In this document: positions 8,257 through 17,349 of the stretch, one piece after another | Position numbering within the stretch: position 1 is the first letter of the stretch | Layout of the letters: each line of letters opens with the position of its first letter | From: Tsuneonella suprasediminis | Lineage (GTDB): Bacteria > Pseudomonadota > Alphaproteobacteria > Sphingomonadales > Sphingomonadaceae | Assembly: GCF_003605755.1 (NCBI RefSeq) | Contig: NZ_RAHJ01000011.1 | Span: 1-64,000 of the forward strand | Direction: 5' to 3' | Length of the DNA stretch: 64,000 bases | Notes under the pieces: generated by a model | Told to the model about the DNA's origin: nothing | Database searches by the model: none | The model's input: the letters and a program-made list of their open reading frames with translations, nothing else | Made by a program: the position numbers and the translations under genes

Positions 8257-9303
8257 ATGATCGCTCGTACCGCACTCGCCGCGCTTTTCCTCGTACAGCT
8301 TGCCAGCCCATCTCTGGCGGACGATTCCAAAACACCTGACACGCCGGGACCGAGCGACATCGTCGCTCAGGCGCCGCAGAGCGATTGGCTGCCGATCCCG
8401 GCAAGCGATCTGTTAGTGATGAAGCTTGCTCCGGACGCCAAGGGCAAAGCATGGCAAGTCGTCATCCAGTTGATGCCCCGCCCGTTCAGTCAGTCATGGA
8501 TCGCCAATATTCGCGTATTGGCCCATGATCGCTGGTGGGATGGCCTCGCCATTACCCGCGTTCAGGACAATTACGTAGTCCAATGGGGTGATCCGAATGG
8601 CGAAGATCCGACAAAGGCCAAAGCTCTGCCCGCGGGACTGAAGTCCACCAGTGGAACTGACTACACTGTCAGTATCGCTGCACTGCCACGGCCCAAAGAC
8701 GCCCCGCCGCCATTTGTGAGCTGCAAGCAAGGACAGGATTGTCCTCCTCCAGCCAAGGCCAAGGAATTCTCCGAGCGAAACGGGTTGATCGACACGGCCA
8801 TGTCAAACGATAGCTATGCTCCGCGCACGACGTTCCGTCTCGGTTGGCCCATAGCGATGGATACCAGGGCGAAGCGCGCATGGCCGGTCCATTGTTATGG
8901 CATGGTCGGGGTCGGTCGCGATTACGCTCCCGATGCCGGAACCGGCGCGGAGTTGTACACGGTGATCGGACAGACGCCGCGCCACCTCGATCGCAACATC
9001 GCGTTGGTTGGCCGCGTGATTGAGGGGATGGAAAATCTGTCCAGCCTTCCTCGCGGCAAAGGCCCATTGGGCTTTTATGAAGACCCGACGATGCACGTGA
9101 GGATCGAAAGCATCCAGCTTGCGAGCGACTTACCGGCGGCCGAGCAACCGCACTTCGAATATCTCGATACCAACAGCATGACATTTGCCCGCTATGTCGA
9201 CGCGCGCGCCAACCGGCGCGATCCGTTTTTCATCGTGCCAGCGGGTGGCGTGGATGTCTGCAACGCACCTGTGCCGGTGCGACGCGTAGCCAAGGAGCAA
9301 TAA
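8257..9303 (+). CDS. secreted cyclophilin-type peptidyl-prolyl isomerase
   Basis: A 348-residue exported protein. The chosen ATG at 8257 gives a clean signal peptide (MIARTALAALFLVQLASP, cleavage near SLA-DD); an in-frame start 69 bp earlier would overlap the zincin gene. The body follows the extended cyclophilin-like architecture found in sphingomonads, with NYVVQWGDPNGEDP near the expected active-site region and a core with KRAWPVHCYGMVGVGRD and LYTVIGQTPRHLDRNIALVG, where Q/F-type active-site positions are diverged. It probably acts in the periplasm on protein folding; isomerase activity is inferred, since some catalytic residues of classical cyclophilins are not obvious. Confidence 0.82.
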   Translation: MIARTALAALFLVQLASPSLADDSKTPDTPGPSDIVAQAPQSDWLPIPASDLLVMKLAPDAKGKAWQVVIQLMPRPFSQSWIANIRVLAHDRWWDGLAITRVQDNYVVQWGDPNGEDPTKAKALPAGLKSTSGTDYTVSIAALPRPKDAPPPFVSCKQGQDCPPPAKAKEFSERNGLIDTAMSNDSYAPRTTFRLGWPIAMDTRAKRAWPVHCYGMVGVGRDYAPDAGTGAELYTVIGQTPRHLDRNIALVGRVIEGMENLSSLPRGKGPLGFYEDPTMHVRIESIQLASDLPAAEQPHFEYLDTNSMTFARYVDARANRRDPFFIVPAGGVDVCNAPVPVRRVAKEQ

Positions 9304-9313
9304 CTGGCGGAAT

Positions 9314-9766
9314 CTAGCCCGGCAGGCCGCCAGTCTGGCGCAATGCCTCGCCCAGCGCGAGCGCAGCCGATGACGCGAGATTCATCGAACGCACTTCGGC
9401 GCGCATCGGAATACGCACCCGCGCATGACACGATTGGGCGACGGTGTCCGGCACTCCGGCGCTTTCCTTGCCAAACAACAGCACATCGTCCGGTTCGAAG
9501 GCGAAGTCGTAGATCGACTGGCTCGCCTTGGTGGTGAACAGGATCAGCCTGCTCTGCCCCAGCGAGGCGTGAAACGGAGACACGCCGCTATGGCGCGTTA
9601 CCGAAACGTGATCGATATAATCCATCGCCGCGCGTCGAACTCTGCGGTCATCCCAAGCGAAACCCATTGGTTCGATCAGATCGACTGCCGTCCCCATACA
9701 GGCACCGAGGCGCATCACGGCGCCGACATTTCCGGCAATTTCAGGTTCGAACAAGGCAATACGCAT
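9314..9766 (-). CDS. trmL: tRNA (cytidine(34)-2'-O)-methyltransferase
   Basis: A 150-residue SPOUT-superfamily enzyme that methylates the wobble ribose of tRNA-Leu isoacceptors using S-adenosylmethionine. N-terminal IALFEPEIAGNVGAVMRLGA is the family hallmark, and the knotted SAM-binding region is seen in LLFGKESAGVPDTV, followed by RIPMRAEVRSMNLASSAALA. The ATG at 9766 is preferred to a TTG twelve bases upstream. It ends 10 bp from the convergent cyclophilin gene and lies 18 bp downstream of the VOC gene, suggesting an operon with the VOC gene and the (p)ppGpp synthetase. Confidence 0.95.
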   Translation of the reverse strand: MRIALFEPEIAGNVGAVMRLGACMGTAVDLIEPMGFAWDDRRVRRAAMDYIDHVSVTRHSGVSPFHASLGQSRLILFTTKASQSIYDFAFEPDDVLLFGKESAGVPDTVAQSCHARVRIPMRAEVRSMNLASSAALALGEALRQTGGLPG

Positions 9767-9784
9767 AGGATTACGCAAGCGTTA

Positions 9785-10147
9785 TCAGAGCTTCTGCATC
9801 AATTCGATGCGATTGCCGAAAGGATCGTGAATATCGCCGCGCACATAGCCATCGAGCGGAGATCCTTCTGAGAATTTGATCCCATGCGTTGCCAAATATT
9901 CCCGCGTCGCAGCAAGATCATCGACCAGCAATGCGGGATGCGCTTTTGCGGCAGCGCGGAATGGCTCCTCCACACCAAGATGGATGTTCACACCATCTCC
10001 CACAAACCAGCACCCGCCCCGTTTCGCCAGATCGGCAGGTTTGGGCACTTCGACAAGCCCCAGAACTGCGCCATAAAAGCTCCGCGCATCAGCCTCACCA
10101 TCTCGAGGCATGGCAAGCTGCACGTGATCGAGGCCGACAATTCCCAT
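9785..10147 (-). CDS. VOC/glyoxalase superfamily protein
   Basis: A 120-residue single-domain member of the vicinal oxygen chelate fold. It shows the two beta-alpha-beta-beta-beta modules (GLDHVQLAMPRDGEADARSF and a second half ending DIHDPFGNRIELMQ), with the conserved His of the first strand (LDHVQL) and the Glu of the last (RIEL). The start at 10147 is four bases beyond the stop of the upstream (p)ppGpp gene; a longer start would overlap it. Substrate unknown; it may be a glyoxalase-, dioxygenase- or resistance-type enzyme. Confidence 0.9.
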   Translation of the reverse strand: MGIVGLDHVQLAMPRDGEADARSFYGAVLGLVEVPKPADLAKRGGCWFVGDGVNIHLGVEEPFRAAAKAHPALLVDDLAATREYLATHGIKFSEGSPLDGYVRGDIHDPFGNRIELMQKL

Positions 10148-10151
10148 CGCC

Positions 10152-12242
10152 CTAAATCCGATCTGCCTGCGCCACCGCATCGCTCGCGCGAAGGGCACTG
10201 ACTGTCCGTGTCAAATGCGCCAGATCGGTAAAGTCAGCAGTCACTTCGTAAGTAACGAAAGGGCTTTCGGTTTGCGTTTGTGATAGAGCCACCACGTTCG
10301 CGTGCCCTTTGGCGAATATCGATGCCATTTCGGCCAGAGTGCCGGTGCGATCGTATAGCGTAACCCGTATGCCACCGACTGCACCCTGACTACGTTTGCC
10401 CCATTGAAGATCAACCCAATCGGCATCGACCCCGTTCGCCAGTTCGAGACAATCGATGGTGTGCACCTCGACCGTCTCGTTAGGGCGGCGCAAGCCAACG
10501 ATGCGATCGCCAGGGACAGGGTGACAGCATTCAGCCAGGGTGAACGCCACGCCGGGAGTCAAACCACGGATCGAAACCGCCCGTTCCTGACGCGGGCGAT
10601 GCTCGACTTCCGGCAATTGCGCTGTGCTTCCCGGCATCAGCGCTTCCATCACTTCCCGATCGGGCAATTTGGCAGAACCGATGGCGATCATCAGATCTTC
10701 TTCGTCTTCCAGCTCAAGCCGCGCGAGCGCCTCGCGGATGGCCTTCTTGCCGATCTTGGCAGGCATCTGCGCCACGATTTCATCGAACAACTGCTGCCCG
10801 AGAGCGGCAATCTCCGCCCGTTCCTTCATCCGCACCGCACGGCGGATCGAAGCCCGCGCCTTACCCGTGACGACAAAGCCGAGCCATGAAAGCTGCGGCT
10901 CCGCACTCTTCCCCTTAATGATCTCGACGACATCGCCATTGTTGAGCGGTGTGCGTAACGGCATATGCCGTCCGTTGATCTTCGCCCCGACGGTCTGCGC
11001 CCCAAGATCGGTATGCACTGCAAAGGCAAAATCGACTGCTGTCGCACCTTTGGGCAACTGGAACAGCGCACCCTTGGGCGTAAACGCGAAAATGCGATCC
11101 TGATAGATTGCCAGCCGGGTGTGTTCGAGGAGCTCTTCAGGATCGTTGCTGGCATCGACGATTTCGATAAGGTCGCGCAGCCAGCCGACCTGACCATCAG
11201 GACGATTACCCTGTTTGTAGGCCCAGTGCGCCGCGAGCCCGAATTCGTTGGTGCGATGCATTTCACGAGTTCGCACCTGCACCTCCACCCGCATTGAATT
11301 CTGATAGATCAGGGCCGTGTGCAGACTGCGATAACCATTCGTTTTCGGGGTTGAGATGTAATCCTTGAACCGCCCCGGAATGAACTGCCAGGTGCGATGC
11401 AAGACCCCCAGCGCGCGATAGCAATCGTCGACATCATGCGTGATAACGCGGAACGCCATGATGTCGGTAACCTGTTCGAAGCTGACGTGACGCTCTGCCA
11501 TTTTCCGCCAGATCGAATAGGGGTGTTTTTCTCGTCCCGACACCTCAACCTGCAACCCTGCTGCGGACAGCGCCTGTTTGATTTCCAGCGCAATGGCATC
11601 GACCTGCCCGCCATCCTGAGCCCGGATCTGCTCCAGCCGCCCTGTGATGGTGCGATAGCCTTCCGGCTCAAGCTGCTCGAATGCCAGCAACTGCATCTCG
11701 CGCATATATTCATACATGCCCACCCGCTCCGCCAGGGGAGCATAGATATCCATCGTTTCGCGGGCGATCCGCTGGCGTTTCTCCGGTGATTTGATGAAAT
11801 GCAGCGTCCGCATATTGTGCAGCCGGTCGCCCAGCTTGACCAGCAGTACGCGGATATCCTCACTCATCGCCAGCAGGAACTTACGCAGGTTTTCGGCCGC
11901 GCGTTCGTTTTCCGGCATCGCTTCGATCTTGGACAGCTTGGTCACGCCATCGACCAGCCGGGCGACTTCGCTTCCGAAATTTTCCTCGATATCTTCGATT
12001 GTTACCAGCGTATCTTCAACGGTATCGTGCAGCAGTGCCGTGATAATGGTCTGTTGATCGAGCTTGAGATCGGTCATCAACCCGGCGACTTCGACCGGGT
12101 GGCTGAAATAAGGATCGCCGCTGGCGCGCTTCTGGCTGCCATGCTTTTGAACCGTATAAACATAGGCGCGGTTCAGCGCGGCCTCGTCCGCATCGGGATC
12201 GTAGGCTTTGACTCGTTCGACCAGTTCGTATTGACGCAACAT
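10152..12242 (-). CDS. bifunctional (p)ppGpp synthetase/hydrolase (Rsh, RelA/SpoT family)
   Basis: A 696-residue stringent-response enzyme. An HD hydrolase domain occupies the N-terminus (HDTVED at 72-77, intact H/D and E/D pairs). The synthetase domain follows at about 230-350 (GREKHPYSIWRKM, then RFKDYISTPKTNGYRSLHT; the RxKD motif is the type found in bifunctional enzymes). Next come a TGS domain (FTPKGALFQLPKGATAVDFA) near 385-445 and a C-terminal ACT domain. Alphaproteobacteria usually have a single long Rsh, so this likely makes and degrades (p)ppGpp for starvation control. It heads a minus-strand set with the VOC and trmL genes. The promoter should lie in 12243-12337. Confidence 0.97.
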   Translation of the reverse strand: MLRQYELVERVKAYDPDADEAALNRAYVYTVQKHGSQKRASGDPYFSHPVEVAGLMTDLKLDQQTIITALLHDTVEDTLVTIEDIEENFGSEVARLVDGVTKLSKIEAMPENERAAENLRKFLLAMSEDIRVLLVKLGDRLHNMRTLHFIKSPEKRQRIARETMDIYAPLAERVGMYEYMREMQLLAFEQLEPEGYRTITGRLEQIRAQDGGQVDAIALEIKQALSAAGLQVEVSGREKHPYSIWRKMAERHVSFEQVTDIMAFRVITHDVDDCYRALGVLHRTWQFIPGRFKDYISTPKTNGYRSLHTALIYQNSMRVEVQVRTREMHRTNEFGLAAHWAYKQGNRPDGQVGWLRDLIEIVDASNDPEELLEHTRLAIYQDRIFAFTPKGALFQLPKGATAVDFAFAVHTDLGAQTVGAKINGRHMPLRTPLNNGDVVEIIKGKSAEPQLSWLGFVVTGKARASIRRAVRMKERAEIAALGQQLFDEIVAQMPAKIGKKAIREALARLELEDEEDLMIAIGSAKLPDREVMEALMPGSTAQLPEVEHRPRQERAVSIRGLTPGVAFTLAECCHPVPGDRIVGLRRPNETVEVHTIDCLELANGVDADWVDLQWGKRSQGAVGGIRVTLYDRTGTLAEMASIFAKGHANVVALSQTQTESPFVTYEVTADFTDLAHLTRTVSALRASDAVAQADRI

Positions 12243-12337
12243 TGCCTATAGGATGTGCGAATTGTTCGCACGAGAGCAAGCGGAAATATGGCGCGCACGC
12301 AACTATTTGCGCGCGCGCCGCGTAACCGGTGGAAAGA

Positions 12338-14245
12338 TCAGTCTTTCAGTACGACCTTATCGACCGAAGCTTGTGTGACAGAATGATAGCCCGCCCGTGT
12401 TTTTGCATAGATGCGCTTGGCAATCGGTTGCCCCCAATCACCCTGCTCCATCAAAGCAGCGAACAGCGGACGCACGAATTTGGTCCGCCCGACATGCGAC
12501 AGGAACCGATCCGCCTGTTCAACCGCAGGATCGAAACGATTGGCCAGTGCGAGGTTGAGCCACAGGAACAGCTCTTCGTTGTTTCCGCTTGCCGATAGAC
12601 TCAGCGCGCTGTCGAGAGCGGCAAGCTGATCCGCGCTCCGCTGCTGCGGCAGGCTTTGCAGGAAACGCTGGCGTTCGGCCGATGTCCAGCCATCCCAGGT
12701 AGCTTTCGCCGGGATGGTGCCCGCATCGGCATAGGCCTTCGCCGCAGCATCGACGGTCGCAAACGCCGCCGGATCGGGGCGCAATACGTTGGCGGGCAGG
12801 CCGGGATCGAAAATCCATTCGTGCAGCTTGAGCTTGTTCGCTTCGACTTTGCCATTGACGAGATGGGCCAGCATATCGTCGTAGATCATCTGCGACGTGG
12901 CAGGCTGAAATGCGTGCTTGTCGAACCATTGGCGCAACCATGCGTCGAACCGTTCCCGCCCAACCGCATGTTCCAGCGTCCGCATGAATGCCGCGCCTTT
13001 GTTGTAAACGATCGCACTGCCTGCACTGTCGGTTCCATCGGGCTGATGCAGCGCTGTACCGGGCGCGTCGCTGCCCACGCGATCAAGTGTTTCGATAATC
13101 GCTGTGTAATCGAGCGATGCCTCCTGCTGAGCGCGCTTTTTGCCGTAGATTTCTTCGACGATGCGATTTTCGAAATAGCTCGTCACACCTTCGTTCAGCC
13201 AGCCATCGCCCCACACGGCATTGGTGACCAGATTGCCTGACCATGAATGGGCCAGTTCGTGCGCGATCAGCCCCGTCAGGCTGCGATCACCGGCGATGAA
13301 TGTCGGGGTCAGGAACGTCAGCGTCGGGTTTTCCATCCCGCCATAAGGGAAGCTGGGCGGCAACACGATCATATCGTACCGCCCCCAGCGATAGGGGCCG
13401 TAGAGTTTCTCTGCTGCACTCACCATCGCTTCGGTATCGGCCAGTTCGCTGGCTGCGGCGTCGAGCATTTTGGGTTCGGTCCAAACCCCGGTGCGCGGGC
13501 CAAGCGGGCGGAAGGCAATATCGCCAGCCGCCACCGCGATCAGATAAGGCGCAACCGGCTTATCCATTTCATAGGTGAAGGCGCGACGATCACCCAGATC
13601 CTCTGTCTCTCCGACTTTGAGGCCCGACATAACGACAGTCAGCGGTTTCGGGGCTGTCACGCGCGCGCGCCATGTCTGGCGAATGCCGGGGCTATCCTGC
13701 GTTGGAATCCACGTGCGGTTGAGGATCGCCTGCCCCTGACTGAACAAGTAGGGATATTTTCCACCCGCCGTCTGTTCCGGCGACAGCCATTGCAGCGCGT
13801 CTGCATCGCTGGCGGAATACGCGATCCTGACAGTCCGGCTTTCTCCGCCGGCGCCAATCTGGATCGTCAGCGGCGCGCCCTTCTCTCCATCAGAAGCCCC
13901 GACTGTGAACGGCAAGGCCTTGCCCTGCCCATCCGTCACACTGGCGACTTTCAGCCCTTTGTCATCGAGCACCAGTTCCCTCGCGCCCGGTGCCGCCAGC
14001 ACCGACAAAGTCGCTGTGCCGCCGACCGATTTCCCTGCAAAATCGAGCGCGAGATCGAGATCGACATGCGTCACGCGGGCGACTTGGGGCCGCGCATACG
14101 TCGACGTGTCGAGCGCGTCGGGCGACGTCAGCACGGGCGCGACCAGCGGCGTTGTGCGCGCGGTGTCGATGTTCCCTTCCATCGGAACGGTGGTGCAGGC
14201 GGTGGTGGTCAGCAACAAGGCAACGGCGGAAAAGGCAAAGCGCAT
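12338..14245 (-). CDS. M1 family metallopeptidase, lipoprotein
   Basis: A 635-residue aminopeptidase of the leukotriene-A4-hydrolase-like group. The start at 14245 has GGAG six bases upstream and gives a lipoprotein signal with lipobox LLTTTAC (Cys near 17); a longer start 36 bases upstream lacks this. The zinc site is HELAHSW with the third ligand Glu in WLNEG, and the exopeptidase motif PYGGMENPTLTF (GAMEN-like, here GGMEN) is present, with an ARM-like C-terminal helical domain. It should act in the periplasm on N-terminal residues of peptides. hemF lies just upstream on the same strand, 66 bp away. Confidence 0.95.
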   Translation of the reverse strand: MRFAFSAVALLLTTTACTTVPMEGNIDTARTTPLVAPVLTSPDALDTSTYARPQVARVTHVDLDLALDFAGKSVGGTATLSVLAAPGARELVLDDKGLKVASVTDGQGKALPFTVGASDGEKGAPLTIQIGAGGESRTVRIAYSASDADALQWLSPEQTAGGKYPYLFSQGQAILNRTWIPTQDSPGIRQTWRARVTAPKPLTVVMSGLKVGETEDLGDRRAFTYEMDKPVAPYLIAVAAGDIAFRPLGPRTGVWTEPKMLDAAASELADTEAMVSAAEKLYGPYRWGRYDMIVLPPSFPYGGMENPTLTFLTPTFIAGDRSLTGLIAHELAHSWSGNLVTNAVWGDGWLNEGVTSYFENRIVEEIYGKKRAQQEASLDYTAIIETLDRVGSDAPGTALHQPDGTDSAGSAIVYNKGAAFMRTLEHAVGRERFDAWLRQWFDKHAFQPATSQMIYDDMLAHLVNGKVEANKLKLHEWIFDPGLPANVLRPDPAAFATVDAAAKAYADAGTIPAKATWDGWTSAERQRFLQSLPQQRSADQLAALDSALSLSASGNNEELFLWLNLALANRFDPAVEQADRFLSHVGRTKFVRPLFAALMEQGDWGQPIAKRIYAKTRAGYHSVTQASVDKVVLKD

Positions 14246-14311
14246 CAGTAACTCCGATTTATCGGGCGGTCTGGATTTCAACGGGCGGGCAACCGGTTGG
14301 TGCCCTTCACA

Positions 14312-15181
14312 TCAGCTCCACGTTGCTTCGGGTGGCAGGCTCATCAGAATGGCATCGATATTGCCGCCGGTTTTAAGGCCGAACAACGTACCGCGATCAT
14401 AGACAAGGTTGAATTCGGCATAGCGCCCCCGCCATTCGAGCTGCGTGCGCTTATCCTCCGGGGTAAATTCCGCCCCCATCCGGCGACGAACAAGCTGCGG
14501 GTACACATCGAGAAACGCCTTCCCGACATCCTGCGTGAACGCGAAATTGCGTTCCCACGCGGCAACACCGCCATCTTCGCCATCGCATTCGAGGTGGTCG
14601 TAGAAGATTCCGCCAACTCCGCGCGCCACACCGCGGTGGGGGATGAAGAAGTAATCGTCCGCCCATTTGCGGAAACGGTCGTAATATGTCGGATTGTGAC
14701 CCGCACAGGCGGCACGGAAGGCGGCATGGAACTGCTCGGTATCGTCGTCATACGGGATCGGCGGGTTGAGATCGGCCCCGCCCCCGAACCACGCCTTCCC
14801 GGTGACCAGGAAGCGGGTGTTCATATGCACCGCGGGCACATGCGGGTTGGCCATATGCGCCACCAGACTGATGCCGGTTGCGGTAAAGCCGGGGTTTTCC
14901 TCGCTCGCCCCGTTGATCGTATCGGCAAATCCGGGCGCGAAATTGCCGTGAACGGTGGAGACGTTGACCCCCACTTTCTCGAACACTTTGCCTTTCATCA
15001 CGCCGCGCGTGCCGCCACCGGGGCTTTCGTTGCCCTCTTCTTCGCGCTGCCAGGGCGTATATTCGAACGCGGCGTCCGATCCCGCTTCGCGTTCGATCGA
15101 TTCGAAGGCAGCGCAGATCTGATCGCGCAGGCTTTCGAACCAATCCTTCGCGCGGGCGGTATAAGGTGTCCAGTCGGTCAT
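14312..15181 (-). CDS. hemF: oxygen-dependent coproporphyrinogen III oxidase
   Basis: A 289-residue enzyme of haem synthesis that converts coproporphyrinogen III to protoporphyrinogen IX with O2. Family motifs are clear: EFNLVYDRGTLFGLKTGG at the C-terminal side, WFGGGADLNPPIPYDDD, and HRGVARGVGGIFYDHLE. Length matches HemF (about 280-300). The ATG at 15181 gives a standard N-terminus (MTDWTPYTARAKDWF). A longer frame upstream overlaps the divergent pdeM gene and is rejected. Only 45 bp separate its start from pdeM, so the divergent promoters are tightly packed. Confidence 0.97.
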   Translation of the reverse strand: MTDWTPYTARAKDWFESLRDQICAAFESIEREAGSDAAFEYTPWQREEEGNESPGGGTRGVMKGKVFEKVGVNVSTVHGNFAPGFADTINGASEENPGFTATGISLVAHMANPHVPAVHMNTRFLVTGKAWFGGGADLNPPIPYDDDTEQFHAAFRAACAGHNPTYYDRFRKWADDYFFIPHRGVARGVGGIFYDHLECDGEDGGVAAWERNFAFTQDVGKAFLDVYPQLVRRRMGAEFTPEDKRTQLEWRGRYAEFNLVYDRGTLFGLKTGGNIDAILMSLPPEATWS

Positions 15182-15226
15182 GCGGACATCCTTGCCAAGC
15201 CTGCGCGACTGGGGCAAGAGGCTCAA

Positions 15227-15934
15227 ATGGTTCCCTTTTCGTTCTGCGGCGAAGAATTTGCCCTGTGCCAGACAAATGCGCTCTACTGGCCGCGGGAGCG
15301 GGCGTTGCTGGTGGCGGACCTGCATCTGGAGAAAGCCAGCTTTTACGCCACGCGCGCCGGGCAAATGCTGCCGCCTTACGACAGCCGGGAAACACTGGAG
15401 CGGGTGGCACTGGCAATTCGTGAAACCGGTGCACGCAGGGTATTCACATTGGGGGATAACTTTCACGACTCTGCCGGACCGGACCGGTTGGAACCGCACG
15501 CGGCAGGGATGCTAGCTGCCCTTACCCGTGCGACCGACTGGGTATGGATCACCGGCAACCATGATGCCGCTATGCCGCCCCGGATCGACGGGACGCTGGC
15601 AACCGCACTCGATGTCGGCGGAATGATCCTGCGCCATCAGGCTCAGCCGGGAGAAACCCGGCCAGAGCTGTCGGGCCACTTCCACCCGCGCCTTCACCTG
15701 ACGGTGCGTGAACGTCGCATCCGTCGCTCGTGCGTGGTCGTATCACGCAATTCCGTGGCGGAGGGGCGCGTATCGGGACGGATGATCCTGCCTGCTTTCG
15801 GCGCGCTCACCGGGGGGATGGATGCCGCCGATCCGGCCATTCTGAAGGCGCTTCAGCCGGCCTCCGGCATCGATGCGCTGGTGCAGGCAAGTGGCAAGCT
15901 GGCCACTTTTCCCCTGTGGCGTGCAGCCGCATGA
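15227..15934 (+). CDS. pdeM: ligase-associated DNA damage response endonuclease PdeM (metallophosphoesterase)
   Basis: A 235-residue calcineurin-like phosphoesterase. Metal ligands appear in order: ADLHLEK, LGDNFHDS, WITGNHDA and the later SGHFHPR. This family is usually encoded near an ATP-dependent ligase and a helicase/exonuclease set (ligase-associated repair operon); those partners are not in this window, so the gene is detached here. The ATG at 15227 is preceded by AAGAGGCTCAA. The C-terminal region (SRNSVAEGRVSGRMILPAFGALTGG) fits the family. Activity as nuclease or phosphodiesterase is inferred from family. Confidence 0.9.
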   Translation: MVPFSFCGEEFALCQTNALYWPRERALLVADLHLEKASFYATRAGQMLPPYDSRETLERVALAIRETGARRVFTLGDNFHDSAGPDRLEPHAAGMLAALTRATDWVWITGNHDAAMPPRIDGTLATALDVGGMILRHQAQPGETRPELSGHFHPRLHLTVRERRIRRSCVVVSRNSVAEGRVSGRMILPAFGALTGGMDAADPAILKALQPASGIDALVQASGKLATFPLWRAAA

Positions 15935-16010
15935 GTGTTCCCCTTTGCGAATCCGTCGATAATCACTAAGTAGCCCGCACGACAAACAGGCAATTTCAGG
16001 AGACTGCCCC

Positions 16011-16553
16011 ATAGCCCGTCCACCCCGGCGCTCGATGACGCCGCCCGTAAAGAGCGGCCCGCGCTTTGATAACATGATTCAGTCCGACAAGGTTCGCGTG
16101 ATCGACGAGAACGGCGAGAACCTTGGCGTGTTGTACACCCGCGAAGCGATTGAACAGGCCGCCGACGTCGGCCTCAACCTCGTGGAAGTTTCGCCCAACG
16201 CCGATCCGCCGGTGTGCAAGTTCCTCGATGTCGGCAAGTTCCGGTACGAGGCGCAGAAGAAGGCCAACGCCGCACGTAAGACCCAAAAGACGCAGGAGAT
16301 CAAAGAGATCAAGATGCGTCCGAACATCGACACGCATGATTATGACGTGAAGATGCGTAACGTGAACCGCTTCATCGAAGATGGTGACAAGGTGAAGGTG
16401 ACCCTGCGTTTCCGTGGTCGCGAAATGGCGCATCAGGAACTCGGTATGGACCTGCTCAAGCGCGTTCAGGAAGATGTGGCAGAGATTGCCAAGGTCGAAG
16501 CGTTTCCGCGCCTCGAAGGGCGCCAGATGCTGATGGTGCTTGCTCCCAAGTAA
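16011..16553 (+). CDS. infC: translation initiation factor IF-3, probable ATA start
   Basis: IF-3 binds the 30S subunit, keeps 50S off and checks the start codon. The protein shows both domains and the linker: [33 protein letters not shown] and a Lys-rich helix, then HDYDVKMRN and [15 protein letters not shown], ending MLMVLAPK. The start given here is the non-standard ATA at 16011, because AGGAG at 15998-16002 sits eight bases before it. The first ATG (16035) has no Shine-Dalgarno. From ATA the protein is 180 residues, from ATG 172. Non-AUG starts are the known basis of infC self-control in Escherichia coli (AUU). The N-terminal extension RPPRRS is basic, as in many alphaproteobacterial IF-3. 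Confidence 0.93.
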   Translation: MARPPRRSMTPPVKSGPRFDNMIQSDKVRVIDENGENLGVLYTREAIEQAADVGLNLVEVSPNADPPVCKFLDVGKFRYEAQKKANAARKTQKTQEIKEIKMRPNIDTHDYDVKMRNVNRFIEDGDKVKVTLRFRGREMAHQELGMDLLKRVQEDVAEIAKVEAFPRLEGRQMLMVLAPK

Positions 16554-16620
16554 GCTTCGGAACCTCCGGGTTTGCTTGTCGGTTACCATTCCGAAGGTCG
16601 CAACCCGGAGACTTCTGCTC

Positions 16621-17217
16621 ATGAGATGCCCGCATATTTCCATGCTGCTCGTCGGCACCTTGGCGCTTGGCGCCTGCCAGCAGCAGACAACCTCCCCCGA
16701 ACAGCAGGCAGCAGCGAATTCGACCGCTCCCGTCGCCATTGCCAGCGAAGCTGCGACACCCGCCCCTGTCGCCGCTAAATCGTCATCGCCTCCTGCTGCG
16801 GATGCCGTTCCGCAGCCCGGCACCCCGTCGGATATCACCGACGCCTATCGCGGCGAGAAGGGTGCGCGGGGCGTCTTGCTCACGTGGGCGCGCGCGTTGG
16901 AGAACGGCAACTATGCCCTCGCCTGGGAGCAATTCGGCAATGACGGCAAGGATAGCGGCACCAGCAAGGCGCTCTATTCGGCGCAGTTCGACAAATACCG
17001 CCGTATAACCGTGGCGATGCCGTCCGGCACGATGGAAGGGGCCGCAGGCTCGACCTACTATACCGCACCGACCACTCTCACCGGCGAATTGCGCGGCGGC
17101 GGGGTCGAAGTGCTTAAGGGCGACGTGGTATTGCGGCGCGTCAACGATGTGCCGGGCGCCAGTTCGGACCAGCTCCACTGGCATATCTACAAGGCTGACC
17201 TGAAGCCTGTGAGCTGA
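16621..17217 (+). CDS. hypothetical lipoprotein
   Basis: A 198-residue protein with a lipoprotein signal: MRCPHISMLLVGTLALGAC, lipobox LGAC with the lipidated Cys near residue 19, then QQQ. Residues 20-60 are a low-complexity Ala/Pro/Thr linker. The globular C-terminal part (residues 75-198) contains RGVLLTWARALENGNYALAWEQF and ends near DQLHWHIYKADLKP, a small fold that is found in other sphingomonad lipoproteins but for which I have no function. A start 81 bp further upstream overlaps infC and is not used. Its +2 residues after Cys (Gln) suggest outer-membrane sorting. Confidence 0.8.
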   Translation: MRCPHISMLLVGTLALGACQQQTTSPEQQAAANSTAPVAIASEAATPAPVAAKSSSPPAADAVPQPGTPSDITDAYRGEKGARGVLLTWARALENGNYALAWEQFGNDGKDSGTSKALYSAQFDKYRRITVAMPSGTMEGAAGSTYYTAPTTLTGELRGGGVEVLKGDVVLRRVNDVPGASSDQLHWHIYKADLKPVS

Positions 17218-17349
17218 TCCGGTCCGGCGGACTTGACCATCGGACATCCACCCGCCCCCTCCCCCATTTTCCGCAATGGCGACATCGTCCCCCCTTGCCG
17301 CGTCCGCCGTAGGCGCTAGATTCTTCGCGGGATTGGGGAGGTATCTGGA

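Noticed and set aside
16555-16596. Inverted repeat CTTCGGAA / TTCCGAAG after infC as terminator
   Set aside because: The loop is 26 bases and no T-run follows, so terminator function is not supported.
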